Assembly (NCBI RefSeq): GCF_041224415.1
Contig: NZ_JBGFFE010000009.1
Location: forward strand, 39,001-103,000
From: Clostridium_B lapidicellarium
GTDB taxonomy: Bacteria; Bacillota; Clostridia; Clostridiales; Clostridiaceae
DNA: 64,000 nucleotides
Reading direction: 5' to 3'
Shown here: piece after piece, positions 37,418-46,001 of the stretch
Position numbering within the stretch: the stretch's first letter is position 1
Layout of the letters: each line of letters begins with the position of its first letter
The notes under the pieces: model-generated
Databases searched by the model: none
What the model was told of the DNA's origin: nothing
What the model saw: the letters and a program-made list of their open reading frames with translations, nothing else
Made by a program: the position numbers and the translations under genes

Positions 37418-38481
37418 TTTTTCCTATACCCCCTCATGAGCAGATATAAAAACATAGGTGCTCCCATAAAAGATGTAATAGCTCCAACAGGAAGAATTAT
37501 AGGTGAAACTATGCTTCTTGCAAATGTGTCAGAAACGAGAAGTAAAAGTGAACCCATAAGTGCGGATGCTGGAATCAAGAAACGATGATCCCCTCCAATA
37601 ATCCTTCTCATTATCTGAGGCCCTATAAGCCCTATAAATCCTATAATACCAAGAAATGAAACTGCTGCCGCAGTGATTAAAGAAGAAGTAAACATTCCCC
37701 CAAATCGTATTCTCTCAACACTTACTCCTAGACTTTTTGCAGCCTCCTCCCCATTGTCCATAGCATTATAATCCCATTGTCTAACAGCAAAATAAATCAT
37801 CGATACCCCTATAATAACTGCCATTATAATTATTTCCTTCCAAGAAGCACGTCCAAGATCACCAAATGTCCAGAATACAACAGCTGCTACCTGAACATCC
37901 TGGGCAAAATACTGAATAAGCGTAATACCTGCAGAAAAAAGAGATCCTATAGCTATCCCCGCAAGTAATATAGCCTCTGGAGAAAGGGATCTAAGTCTCG
38001 CAATCATTAAAATAATGACAGCAGCTATCATAGAAAAGGAAAATGCGCAAATAGTAACTATATACGGATTATCTATAAGCACTGCATCAGCACCTGTACT
38101 TTTAACACTTCCTGCACCAAATATTATAATAGCAACATTTGCACCAAAAGCCGCAGCATTTGATATTCCTAAAGTTGATGGTGATGCAAGAGGATTTCTC
38201 AGATTACTCTGCATTACACATCCTGCAGCAGACAGTCCTGCACCTGCTATAATGGCAGCAAGGACTCTTGGAAGCCGTATATTCCAGATTACAAGATTTG
38301 ATAACCCACTTCCCTTTTGAAAAATTCCCATTAAAACCTGGTAGGGTTTAATAGCCGATGAGCCGGCACATATTGAAAATAGAGAAAATATTATAATTAA
38401 CAACAGAATAACTAAGATTATAATTCTTTTTCTTGTTGTATATCTTTCATAGTTTATGCACATTTCCTCTTTCAATTTCAT
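37414..38481 (-). CDS. Metal ABC importer permease (FecCD family)
   Basis: Membrane subunit, 355 aa, about ten helices, BtuC/FecCD fold with the family stretches RLPRVLAAIIAGAGLS and GLIGPQIMRRIIGGDHR. The start is put at the ATG at 38481 (AAGGG upstream); an ATG at 38463 behind AGAGGA is possible. It follows FmdE by 29 bp. Confidence 0.9.
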   Translation of the reverse strand: MKLKEEMCINYERYTTRKRIIILVILLLIIIFSLFSICAGSSAIKPYQVLMGIFQKGSGLSNLVIWNIRLPRVLAAIIAGAGLSAAGCVMQSNLRNPLASPSTLGISNAAAFGANVAIIIFGAGSVKSTGADAVLIDNPYIVTICAFSFSMIAAVIILMIARLRSLSPEAILLAGIAIGSLFSAGITLIQYFAQDVQVAAVVFWTFGDLGRASWKEIIIMAVIIGVSMIYFAVRQWDYNAMDNGEEAAKSLGVSVERIRFGGMFTSSLITAAAVSFLGIIGFIGLIGPQIMRRIIGGDHRFLIPASALMGSLLLLVSDTFARSIVSPIILPVGAITSFMGAPMFLYLLMRGYRKK

Positions 38482-38510
38482 CAATCCCTTTATTTATTTG
38501 ATACATCATC

Positions 38511-39038
38511 TTACCATCCCCGTGTGTACTCTTCAAAACAATCCAGGCAAAGTTTTTTTCCGTTGCTTATTCTTATTTTATGCTCAGGAACACCTTCTCC
38601 ACATTGTTCACAAATAATCGTATTAAACAACCTTGCATTTTTAGGGGCTTGAAATTTTGGCTTTTTTATATCAAATATTTCTTCTGCCGGTGACTCCAAA
38701 ATGTACTTCTCTTTTTCCTCCCTGCTCATTTCACCCTTAATCTGTTTCAAAACAACTCTCATATTATCTCCATTTCCCCTGTTGAAAAATGAAAAAGCCA
38801 TTTTACCAGTACCTCTGTACACCAGATTGCCTTTTCCCAAAGTGCATCCTGTTATAACCTGTACTGCATCAACACCGCAGGCATCGTTTTCAGTAACACA
38901 TACTATTTCTTCATCAGATGAAAATTTCAGATTCATCTTTTCTATTGCTGCTTCACAAGCTTTGAATCCTATGGCAAGCCCCGGGCAATCATGTCCATGG
39001 AACTCTATGCACTTATTCCACAATTCTTTTTTATTCAT
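38511..39038 (-). CDS. FmdE-family protein
   Basis: 175 aa, family of the FmdE subunit found in molybdenum formylmethanofuran dehydrogenase operons, though the family is broader and its role unclear. Motifs are FHGHDCPGLAIGF at the N-terminus, DACGVDAVQVITGCTLGKGN, and a C-terminal zinc ribbon (CEQCGEGVP and LCLDCF). First gene of the PF01497 importer operon; the pairing suggests metal or cofactor handling. ATG at 39038 has AAGGAG. Confidence 0.85.
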   Translation of the reverse strand: MNKKELWNKCIEFHGHDCPGLAIGFKACEAAIEKMNLKFSSDEEIVCVTENDACGVDAVQVITGCTLGKGNLVYRGTGKMAFSFFNRGNGDNMRVVLKQIKGEMSREEKEKYILESPAEEIFDIKKPKFQAPKNARLFNTIICEQCGEGVPEHKIRISNGKKLCLDCFEEYTRGW

Positions 39039-39215
39039 TGATAATCTCTCCTTTTGAATATATCGTGTACATATAAATACAAGCAATTTTCAAGCCAAAA
39101 TGGAAAATATGATTTTAAAATATATAAATTACTATAAAAATGCTGTGTACAAAGCCAACTCAATCTAAAAATATTTTCTATAACAGCTAAAATTATAGTC
39201 AGCAAAAGAGAATTA

Positions 39216-39232
39216 TTTATCATAATGATAAA
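39216..39232. promoter_or_regulatory. Palindrome upstream of the fmdE operon
   Basis: Perfect inverted repeat TTTATCAT-A-ATGATAAA about 180 bp before the fmdE start. It has the look of a metal-repressor site, but no consensus match can be claimed. Its edge touches the adjacent terminator. Confidence 0.4.
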
Positions 39233-39275
39233 AAATGGTTTCAAAATGAAAAGTATATCATTTTGAAACCATTTT
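39232..39275 (-). terminator. Strong hairpin terminator
   Basis: AAAATGGTTTCAAAATGA pairs with TCATTTTGAAACCATTTT (18-bp arms, 8-nt loop), T runs on both strands. It closes the asr side from the fmdE operon. Confidence 0.8.
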
Positions 39276-39307
39276 AACACATATATGATAATATTTTTAG
39301 AACTACT

Positions 39308-39409
39308 TTATTTCAGTTCTTTCACTATTTTTCTTGTCTTTCCTAAATAATCTTCCACACCGCAGACTCCAGTATTTATAACTCCCAACCTTTTATAATT
39401 CTGAAGCAT
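39308..39409 (-). CDS. Possible 33-aa peptide, perhaps truncated
   Basis: Short reading frame with a good site (GAGGGG, 5 nt, ATG). The peptide begins MLQNYKRLGVINTGVCG and is amphipathic with a single Cys. It lies between the modD relic and the terminator. It may be the stub of a larger lost gene rather than a functional peptide; I do not recognise it. Confidence 0.35.
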   Translation of the reverse strand: MLQNYKRLGVINTGVCGVEDYLGKTRKIVKELK

Positions 39410-39437
39410 AATATCCCCTCTTGAGTCTGAACAAACA

Positions 39438-39640
39438 TTATACAACAGGTCCTATTTTGCACCCTATATCAATAGTCTTGCATAATAAATGCAAGAAGTA
39501 ACAATAGCATCAACTCACGTCTCAACATAATCTTTAATATTTTTTTCATCAATCCCGACAGCTGCTAATATAACCATGCCTGGATTAATATTTTTTAAAA
39601 CACTTACATTTTTTCTTAATTTATCACAGAGGACCTTATC
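39438..39640 (-). pseudogene. modD: C-terminal relic of a modD-like phosphoribosyltransferase gene
   Basis: Just past the asrC stop the minus strand reads INPGMVILAAVGIDEKNIKDYVET, a stop (TGA), then VDAIVTSCIYYA and, after a frameshift, DIGCKIGPVV with a stop at 39438-39440. This follows the C-terminal barrel of the quinolinate-phosphoribosyltransferase-like ModD family, whose genes accompany molybdate transporters. Only about 65 codons survive, with a nonsense codon and a frameshift. Confidence 0.6.
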
Positions 39641-40661
39641 AAACAGTTAAATGTTTACTCAGCGGCTTCACATGAATGTTGCTCCTGTACTCTGTTTCCG
39701 TCCAGTTGATATTCTCGGCAATAAAAGCTTCCGGATTCAATGTGACACCTTCGAGCATGAATTCTTTAAATTTCTCATACCCTGCCCTGTCTATCAGATG
39801 GCCGCCGTGAATATAAACAGGCTTTCCGCCAAGTACCCATTCTGAAAATCTAGGCCAATTTGCCATTATCGCAAGTACACTTTCTTCAGTCAACCAGTTT
39901 GCAAACATCTTTCCCATCCTGGGATACTGTTTTCCTGTCCTGCCGCCAAGAATTATCTTATAAAAATCTTTGTCCGGTCTGCGCCATGCCCCCGTTGGAC
40001 ATGCAATAACACATTCACCGCATCCCACACAGCAGCACGTATCTTTGTCTATTTTACCCTTGTCATTAAGTGACAGCACACGGGTTGCAGCTTTTTCACA
40101 CTTCCTCACACAGGCCCCACAGCCAATACATCGGTTTATATCATAAACAGGCTTTGTACATCCAATTATGCCAAAATCCTGAAAGTGACCTTTCGCACAG
40201 TCATTAGGACAACCTGATACCGAAATCTTGATATGATACGGATTGGGATAAATTATCTTCTCCAGTTTTCGCGCCAGCTTCTGTGTGTTTACATTTGCCT
40301 TGATACAATGAATTTCTCCAATACAGGCCATTATATTTCTCGGGGCAATATAAGGGTAACCGTTATCGGTTTTCATATTCACACCGCACATTTTATGCTC
40401 TATACTCTTCAAATAAGGCTGTATATATTCATTTACCGCAGGTATATCTTTTGCTTTTATTCCAGGTGCATTCAAAGTCTGTCTGACACCTAAATGGAAA
40501 GAACCATTTCCCCATTTTTTACACACATATTTTATAACATCGAGCCACTTTGCATCTATAACAGCACCTGGGACTCTAAGCTGAAGCATAAATTCACCAG
40601 GTACTTTGGATTGCCTGAAACAGTTGTTCCTTAATTTTTTTATATTACAATCTTCCACCAT
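39639..40661 (-). CDS. asrC: Anaerobic sulfite reductase subunit C (siroheme)
   Basis: Catalytic subunit reducing sulfite to sulfide with six electrons, cytoplasmic, 340 aa. A siroheme/[4Fe-4S] site is built by the CIGEIHC region and SGCPNDC; two ferredoxin clusters are inserted at CIGCGACVRKC and CVGCGECVIAC. AGGAGGGG precedes the ATG. Third gene of asrABC. Confidence 0.93.
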   Translation of the reverse strand: MVEDCNIKKLRNNCFRQSKVPGEFMLQLRVPGAVIDAKWLDVIKYVCKKWGNGSFHLGVRQTLNAPGIKAKDIPAVNEYIQPYLKSIEHKMCGVNMKTDNGYPYIAPRNIMACIGEIHCIKANVNTQKLARKLEKIIYPNPYHIKISVSGCPNDCAKGHFQDFGIIGCTKPVYDINRCIGCGACVRKCEKAATRVLSLNDKGKIDKDTCCCVGCGECVIACPTGAWRRPDKDFYKIILGGRTGKQYPRMGKMFANWLTEESVLAIMANWPRFSEWVLGGKPVYIHGGHLIDRAGYEKFKEFMLEGVTLNPEAFIAENINWTETEYRSNIHVKPLSKHLTV

Positions 40662-40673
40662 AATTTTCCCCTC

Positions 40674-41474
40674 CTAATCAACCAGCTTTTTACCTATTGT
40701 ATAATTGAAAATAGGGCCATCTAAACATACATATGTTTCATCGATTCTGCAGTGTCCGCATTTTCCAACGGCACAGGACATTTTTCTCTCAAACGACATC
40801 CATATTTTATCTTCAGGTACACTATTTACAATCAATTCTTTACCTACAAATCTCATCATTACAGGAGGGCCCACTACAAGACATTCATAATTTCCTTTAA
40901 AAGATTCAAATGGAATATTCTTTATGAAGTTTGTTACCATTCCAACCTGCCAGCCACTGTACTTTTCATTGTCAAGGGTATAAACCACATGAAAATATCC
41001 AGCTTTTTTCCACTTTTCAAGCTCATCTTTAAACAGAATACTATTGGAATTTTTAAACCCAAAAATCAGATAAATTTCTTTTGCATAGTCACTCCTATCA
41101 AATAACTCGTCTATAAGGCTCTTTACCGGTGAAACTCCAGTACCCCCAGCAATAACCACAACATTTTTATCTTTGAGTTTTTCAAAAGGCCATCCATTTC
41201 CATAACATCCCCTGAGGAAAATATAGTCCCCTTCCTTCATGGAAAATAATCTATCCGTAACTTTTCCCACTCTTCTTATCGTAAAATCTGCATATCCTTT
41301 TCCAAAACCACTTAGAGATATGGGTGCCTCGCCAACTTTTGGAATGGAAAGCTGCATAAACTGGCCGTGTTTTACGGGAATATTGTTCTCTATGCGAAAA
41401 GTCCATTCAAGCTTTGTTTGTGGAATTATCTTCAATATCTTATGCGGCTCCGGCCTAACTGGATTGTTAAACAT
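40674..41474 (-). CDS. asrB: Anaerobic sulfite reductase subunit B (FAD/NAD, 2Fe-2S)
   Basis: Takes electrons from NAD(P)H, 266 aa. FAD domain up to about 100, NAD-binding domain with VVIAGGTGVSPVKSL, and a C-terminal 2Fe-2S site (CAVGKCGHCRI and later C). It overlaps asrA by 8 bp. A paralogue sits in the molybdoenzyme operon at 60590-61384. Confidence 0.93.
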   Translation of the reverse strand: MFNNPVRPEPHKILKIIPQTKLEWTFRIENNIPVKHGQFMQLSIPKVGEAPISLSGFGKGYADFTIRRVGKVTDRLFSMKEGDYIFLRGCYGNGWPFEKLKDKNVVVIAGGTGVSPVKSLIDELFDRSDYAKEIYLIFGFKNSNSILFKDELEKWKKAGYFHVVYTLDNEKYSGWQVGMVTNFIKNIPFESFKGNYECLVVGPPVMMRFVGKELIVNSVPEDKIWMSFERKMSCAVGKCGHCRIDETYVCLDGPIFNYTIGKKLVD

Positions 41475-42525
41475 CTTTGACTCCTCCCTGTTTTTTTATT
41501 TCCTCTACAGCATCATATAGCTTGTTCAATGTGGCAGGATAACTTATAAGTTCAGGACATCTTGCAGAACATCTGCCGCAGCCCACACACATAGGACCAT
41601 CCTTGAATCTTGCATTGTATCCGTAAACTTTGTGGAGGATTTTATATCTGTATCTTTCAGAAACTTTTTTTCTAAAGGAGCTGCCTCCCGCAACTTTGTC
41701 GAAATTTTCAAGCATGCATGAAGAACAGGTTCTTCTTCTCTCTCCTACATTTGCATTTTGTGTATACACTATATCTGTGGTTTCAAAACAGGTACATGTA
41801 CTGCACGCAGTAGTGCATGAACCACATCCAATACATCTGTCTTCAAACTCATCCCACATCGGATGATTTTTTATCTTGTTTGCCATATCCAGATCCTCTA
41901 TTACAGGAAATTTTACTTTAAGTTTGTTTTCTGCAGGGAATTTGATCTTATAATCAGATAGTTTGTAATTTCGAAAATATTGTTTAAATTCCTCATCCTT
42001 TACTTCCACATTATTTATATTTTCACCAAAGGATACAGCAATGGAATACATATCTGTGGTGTTCGTACCCATACTGCAGCAAAAACACCCATCAAATTCA
42101 TTGGCACATTCCATCACTGCAAACTTTACCTTGTCTCTTATTCTTTTGTAAAAATAATCTTCTATATCACCATTTTTCAGATAAATCTGATCCTGAATTT
42201 TTATTGAATTTATGTCACATGCCCTGCCAAACACCAAAATGTCTTTTTTTTCTCTCATTTTGCTTTCCCTGTATTCATCCTCAGTAAAATAAAACAAGGT
42301 CTGAGTAATTGGAGTAAGAACCTCTTTCATAGGGTAAGTCGAACGTTCACTATATTCTATCTCTTCATATCTGTGCACTGGCTTGTATAAAATGGAATCC
42401 TGTTTTGCATATCTTCCTCCTCCACGAATTCGTACCGGAGCATAGATAACATATTTCTGTTCCAATTTAGCAAATAATTCATTCATATCTTCAGCTCTAA
42501 GCTGACAGGTATCGGGAACCTTCAT
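41467..42525 (-). CDS. asrA: Anaerobic sulfite reductase subunit A (4Fe-4S)
   Basis: Electron-transfer subunit, 352 aa, with C-terminal ferredoxin clusters (CIGCGSCTTACSTC and CVGCGRCSARCPE) and the family's QTLFYFTEDEY and GRACDINSI segments. It leads asrABC behind a 150-nt leader with a sigma-A promoter at 42681-42709. A paralogue lies at 59535-60590. Confidence 0.93.
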   Translation of the reverse strand: MKVPDTCQLRAEDMNELFAKLEQKYVIYAPVRIRGGGRYAKQDSILYKPVHRYEEIEYSERSTYPMKEVLTPITQTLFYFTEDEYRESKMREKKDILVFGRACDINSIKIQDQIYLKNGDIEDYFYKRIRDKVKFAVMECANEFDGCFCCSMGTNTTDMYSIAVSFGENINNVEVKDEEFKQYFRNYKLSDYKIKFPAENKLKVKFPVIEDLDMANKIKNHPMWDEFEDRCIGCGSCTTACSTCTCFETTDIVYTQNANVGERRRTCSSCMLENFDKVAGGSSFRKKVSERYRYKILHKVYGYNARFKDGPMCVGCGRCSARCPELISYPATLNKLYDAVEEIKKQGGVKDV

Positions 42526-42551
42526 CTTGATTACACCCTTTCTAAATTTTT

Positions 42552-42654
42552 CATTTTCACAATTTTAAAGATTCAGGTGGAGAAAAGTATTTCCTATAAG
42601 CAAACTCCAACTGGAGCTAAGAATCACCTGATTTTTCAACTAAATTGTAAAATG
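42552..42654 (-). promoter_or_regulatory. Structured 5' leader of asrABC, candidate cis-regulatory RNA
   Basis: Within the predicted leader three nested helices can be drawn on the minus strand: CATTTTACAATTT with AAATTGTgAAAATG (one bulge), TCAGGTG with CACCTGA, and the hairpin CTCCA-GT-TGGAG. Between them lies TTGCTTATAGGAAATAC. It matches no riboswitch I know. Ligand or protein control of sulfite reduction is inference. Confidence 0.45.
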
Positions 42655-42680
42655 GGTATTGGCCAATTCCCTATATAAAA

Positions 42681-42709
42681 ATTATATTCCTTGCCATTTC
42701 TTTTGTAAA
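42681..42709 (-). promoter_or_regulatory. Promoter of asrABC
   Basis: On the minus strand TTTACA, 17-bp spacer, TATAAT; start expected near 42674, giving a leader of about 150 nt. Confidence 0.65.
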
Positions 42710-42775
42710 ATGCTAAACTTATTATAATTTCATAGCTTTTTATCTATGTATTTTTATGTAAAAAGGGGGATATCC

Positions 42776-43657
42776 ATGACAATACGGGACCTGGAAATTT
42801 TCACCGCAGTAGCAGAAAATGGAAAAATAGGAGCTGCAGCAAAAAAACTCTATATATCCCAGCCCACTGTCAGCCATGTTATTTCTCAGATTGAAAAGGA
42901 ATATCATGTGAAATTGTTTGAAAGGCTTTCCAGAAAATTATACATTACAGATGTGGGAAGGGAATTCTTAAATTATGCAAGACATATTCTCTCAAATTTT
43001 CGTTAAATGGAACATTATCTGCACCATGCTTCCGAACAGATATGCATTCATGTAGGAGCTTCACTTACCGTAGGAAGTTTCTTTCTGGGTAATATCATAT
43101 CCAAATTTGAAGAAAAAAATCCTAAAATTCGCATACGTGTATATGTAGACAACTCTAAGGACATCATACAGAAAATTATTGATGGAACTCTAGATATAGC
43201 CGTAATAGAAGGATTGGTAAATTCAAAAGACATTATATCCCATGAAGTCTACCAAGATGAAATGGTCTTGATCTGCGGCAAGAATCATCCATTTGCTTCA
43301 AAAAAATCAATTCAACTGTCCGATTTAAAGGGTAAAGACTGTGTACTTCGTGAGGAGGGTTCCGGTACCAGGGATTTTCTCATCAATCTAACGGAACGCA
43401 GGGGAATACCAATTATAAAAAAATGGGTGTGCCACAGCTCTGACTCCATAATCAACGTAGTTGCTGCCGGTCAGGGTGTATCAATCCTGTCTAAAAGCCT
43501 ACTAATTCACCAGAATAATGTGGTGCAGATTCCCATCAAGGACTTTTCACTTTACAGAAGCTTTAAAATAATTTATCACAAAGACAAGTACATTTCCTCT
43601 GCCCTCAAAAAATTAATTTCAGCAATAGAAAAGCTCTTTAATTCTGCCTATAAATGA
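42776..43657 (+). pseudogene. LysR-family regulator interrupted by one in-frame stop
   Basis: The reading frame is otherwise whole over 293 codons: helix-turn-helix (GKIGAAAKKLYISQPTVSHVISQIEKEY) and a full effector-binding domain. A TAA at 43004-43006 splits it after SNFR, and the frame continues with MEHYLHH. One base change would restore it. The gene is divergent from asrABC, where a CysB-like activator would be expected. A sequencing error or a recent nonsense mutation are both possible; the N-terminal 76-aa product alone could still bind DNA. Confidence 0.85.
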
Positions 43658-43672
43658 TAAATAAATTATAAT

Positions 43673-44122
43673 TCAATCATCTTTTCTACCTAATTTGCAC
43701 CATTTTTTGCAGAGATTAGCTCTTTTATTACAAATAACCTTATTTGAACCACAGGAAGGGCAGACATATTTGTCTTCTTCTTTTTTTATCTCATATATAT
43801 TGCCGCAATTAAAACATTTAAATTTGCAGAATACAGGTCTGTAGTTTCCTCCATTTATCCTTATTGAATTCCCCTGTGTCAGAGCAAGCGCTGTTTTTTC
43901 CCTTGCACTATCTATTATATTTTGAAAAGTCTGCCTGGACACGTGCATTCTTTCAGCACATTCTTCCTGATTTAATTTTTCAATATCTTTCAGTCTCATT
44001 GCTTCAAGTTCCTCAACTTTTATAACTACATCTTTTATTTCACATTTTTTCCTACCTACCGGTATAAAATAAGTATATTGCGGCAATTTCTCTACACTTC
44101 TATATTTAACTGGTCTTGGCAT
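43673..44122 (-). CDS. DUF134 HTH/zinc-ribbon protein
   Basis: 149 aa. A DUF134 domain with a helix-turn-helix (NQEECAERMHVSRQTFQNIIDSAREK) and C-terminal cysteine pairs (CFNCGNIYE and CPSCGS). The ATG at 44122 has AGGGAGGG. The family commonly travels with NifX-like and NBP35-like genes, as here, and is predicted to regulate them. Confidence 0.85.
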   Translation of the reverse strand: MPRPVKYRSVEKLPQYTYFIPVGRKKCEIKDVVIKVEELEAMRLKDIEKLNQEECAERMHVSRQTFQNIIDSAREKTALALTQGNSIRINGGNYRPVFCKFKCFNCGNIYEIKKEEDKYVCPSCGSNKVICNKRANLCKKWCKLGRKDD

Positions 44123-44465
44123 TTTTCCCTCCCTGCATTTGCTGCATATTCCGACTAAAACAATATTGGTATCTTTTATATCAATATTTTTAATTTTTTC
44201 TATGTAATTATTTAGTTTAATAAATTCTAAATTGATATTGCTATCATCTATATCTATTATATCATTGCAATTAATATATTGTTCTATAAACAGTTGCAAG
44301 ACCTATCTTATTATGACTTTTTATTTTATCATAAATCTCTTTGATATTTTGGTGAATATTTGATTCAATTAAAACTTCAAGTACAATTTCCCTTTGATTG
44401 GTAAGCTTGTAATTTTTCTTATTCAACAATTCTTTGATTAACAAAAATTCATCTTTCATATTCAA
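44123..44465 (-). pseudogene. Fur-family repressor gene, frameshifted and shortened
   Basis: The first 64 codons form an intact Fur DNA-binding domain (LTNQREIVLEVLIES, LATVYRTI). It stops at 44271, while the C-terminal part continues in another frame (INCNDIIDIDDSNINLEF, VGICSKC) up to the DUF134 ribosome site. The metal-binding His cluster of Fur is missing. The start is probably a TTG at 44465 with GAGGTG upstream. Confidence 0.75.
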
Positions 44466-44491
44466 ATACTCACCTCATAAATTTAATCTAA

Positions 44492-44848
44492 TTACTTATT
44501 GTAATTTCCCTCATATTGATGCTCTGTACATACACTCCCAGTAGATTTTAGTTCTCCATTTATATATTTTTGTATTACATCATCACATAGGCCTTGCGCA
44601 CCTATGACAACTTCTATTTTATTATCTCTAAATAATTGAACCGCAGTTTCTCCCATTCCTCCCGATATTATTACATTTACACCCTTTTCTTTTAAAAACG
44701 CCGGTAAAAATCCCGGTTTATGTCCTGGATTCTCCACAAAACTCCTTTTTAAAGATTTGTCTTCCCCTATTTCATAAATCATAAATCCACTACAATGTCC
44801 AAAATGTCCACTTACTTGTTTCCCATCACTTGCTACTGCAATTTTCAT
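44492..44848 (-). CDS. Dinitrogenase iron-molybdenum cofactor-type protein (NifX/NifB C-terminal family)
   Basis: Small cytoplasmic protein, 118 aa, RNase H-like fold of family PF02579, which in diazotrophs binds FeMo-cofactor precursors. Stretches MKIAVASDGKQVSGHFGHC and INGELKSTGSVC are typical. No nif structural genes are in the window, so it probably serves general Fe-S or Mo chemistry. It is 2 bp from the NBP35-like gene. Confidence 0.88.
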   Translation of the reverse strand: MKIAVASDGKQVSGHFGHCSGFMIYEIGEDKSLKRSFVENPGHKPGFLPAFLKEKGVNVIISGGMGETAVQLFRDNKIEVVIGAQGLCDDVIQKYINGELKSTGSVCTEHQYEGNYNK

Positions 44849-44850
44849 TT

Positions 44851-45663
44851 TTATTCCTCCTTTAAGCTTTTGATTATATTTTCAACTATCGGATTGAATA
44901 TTGAATCTATACTATTATTTGTATTTTTATCTTGGGAAGACAATGGGTTACATATACTGTCCACTACAGGCAATTCACCAAGAAATTTTAAATCCATTTT
45001 TTTTAAAAACTCATGAGTATTCTCACCGTTGAAGATTCTGATCTTCTTATTACAATTTGGGCACTTTACGTAACTCATATTTTCAATAATACCTAAAATA
45101 CTAACGCCCATTTTATTTACCATATTTACAGCTTTTGAAACTATCATAGACACTAAATCTTGTGGCACCGATACCATTATTATTCCATCAATAGGTATCG
45201 ACTGCATTGCAGTAATAGCTACATCTCCTGTCCCCGGTGGCATGTCAATTATCAAATAATCAAGTTTTCCCCACAGTACATCTGTCCAAAACTGTTTGAC
45301 AATATTGCCTATCAAAGGCCCTCTCCAGATTACCGGTTCCTCCTCATTTTCTATCAGCAGGTTAAGCGACATGACTTCTATACCTTCCTCTGTAGCTACC
45401 GGCAGAATATTTTCATATTTGGCTCTTGCTCTCTTATTTTTTAAATTCAGTAATATTGGAACACTCGGCCCTGTAATATCAGCATCAAGTATACCTACCT
45501 TAAAACCCTTCTTATTAAGCTGCTTTGCCAATAATACCGAAATTGTAGATTTACCTACTCCTCCTTTTCCACTCATTACACCTACTACTTTTTTTACATT
45601 ATTCATAGGATTATTTTCTTTTTCACATCCGTCATTTGATGGGCATGAATCACGATCTGACAT
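44851..45663 (-). CDS. Mrp/NBP35-family Fe-S cluster carrier ATPase
   Basis: P-loop ATPase that holds and delivers Fe-S clusters, 270 aa. Deviant Walker A GKGGVGKS, DADITGPSVP, MPPGTGD, and a C-terminal CPNC that binds a bridging cluster. The ATG at 45663 has GGGAG 8 nt upstream; longer in-frame extensions cross the promoter and operator and are rejected. First gene of the group with NifX-like, the Fur relic and DUF134. Confidence 0.9.
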   Translation of the reverse strand: MSDRDSCPSNDGCEKENNPMNNVKKVVGVMSGKGGVGKSTISVLLAKQLNKKGFKVGILDADITGPSVPILLNLKNKRARAKYENILPVATEEGIEVMSLNLLIENEEEPVIWRGPLIGNIVKQFWTDVLWGKLDYLIIDMPPGTGDVAITAMQSIPIDGIIMVSVPQDLVSMIVSKAVNMVNKMGVSILGIIENMSYVKCPNCNKKIRIFNGENTHEFLKKMDLKFLGELPVVDSICNPLSSQDKNTNNSIDSIFNPIVENIIKSLKEE

Positions 45664-45682
45664 ACAATCATCTCCCATTTTT

Positions 45683-45732
45683 ATATTGGCATTTGCCAAT
45701 ATCATATTACTCCTGTTTATAGTTATTGTCAA
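45683..45732 (-). promoter_or_regulatory. Promoter with palindromic operator of the NBP35 group
   Basis: Minus strand: TTGACA (45732-45727), 17-bp spacer, TAATAT (45709-45704), then the perfect repeat ATATTGGCA-N2-TGCCAATAT at 45683-45702. A further half-site (ATTGGCATTTG) overlaps the -35. The layout is that of a repressor site over the transcription start. Confidence 0.7.
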
Positions 45733-45760
45733 ATGCCAATTAAAAATGTTATAATAAATA

Positions 45761-45937
45761 TTAACAGAATCTATAAAGTTTGAAGAAGTTAACGAAGAGA
45801 GAAAATTTGTATTAAACCAAACCGGCATTCACCTTCCCGGCGTTGCTGTCCAAAAATATGAAGTTGAAATAAAAGAAATAAAACAAAATATCAGCATATT
45901 AAAATCCCTATTGCAAAGGGATAAAAAGAACATCTGA
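45761..45937 (+). pseudogene. Gene fragment of unknown family
   Basis: An open frame of 58 codons with no start codon, closed by TGA at 45935-45937. It reads EERKFVLNQTGIHLPGVAV followed by a Lys/Glu-rich coiled-coil-like helix. The composition is protein-like, suggesting the C-terminus of a lost gene. Family not recognised. Confidence 0.4.
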
Positions 45938-46001
45938 AATTTATTTCATTTTATAAAAAATTTTTTAATTCCCAAATAATAAATTTATTGTGTTCATTAA
46001 T

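Noticed and set aside
44123..44299. N-terminal extension of DUF134 as a fusion protein
   Set aside because: The added residues match the C-terminus of a Fur protein in a shifted frame, and DUF134 has its own strong ribosome site at 44122.
44492..44848. Nitrogen fixation locus
   Set aside because: The NifX-like domain occurs widely outside nif clusters and no nifHDK is in the window.
45664..45828. Long N-terminal extension of the NBP35-like protein
   Set aside because: It reads through the promoter and operator and has no family similarity; the ATG at 45663 has a proper site.
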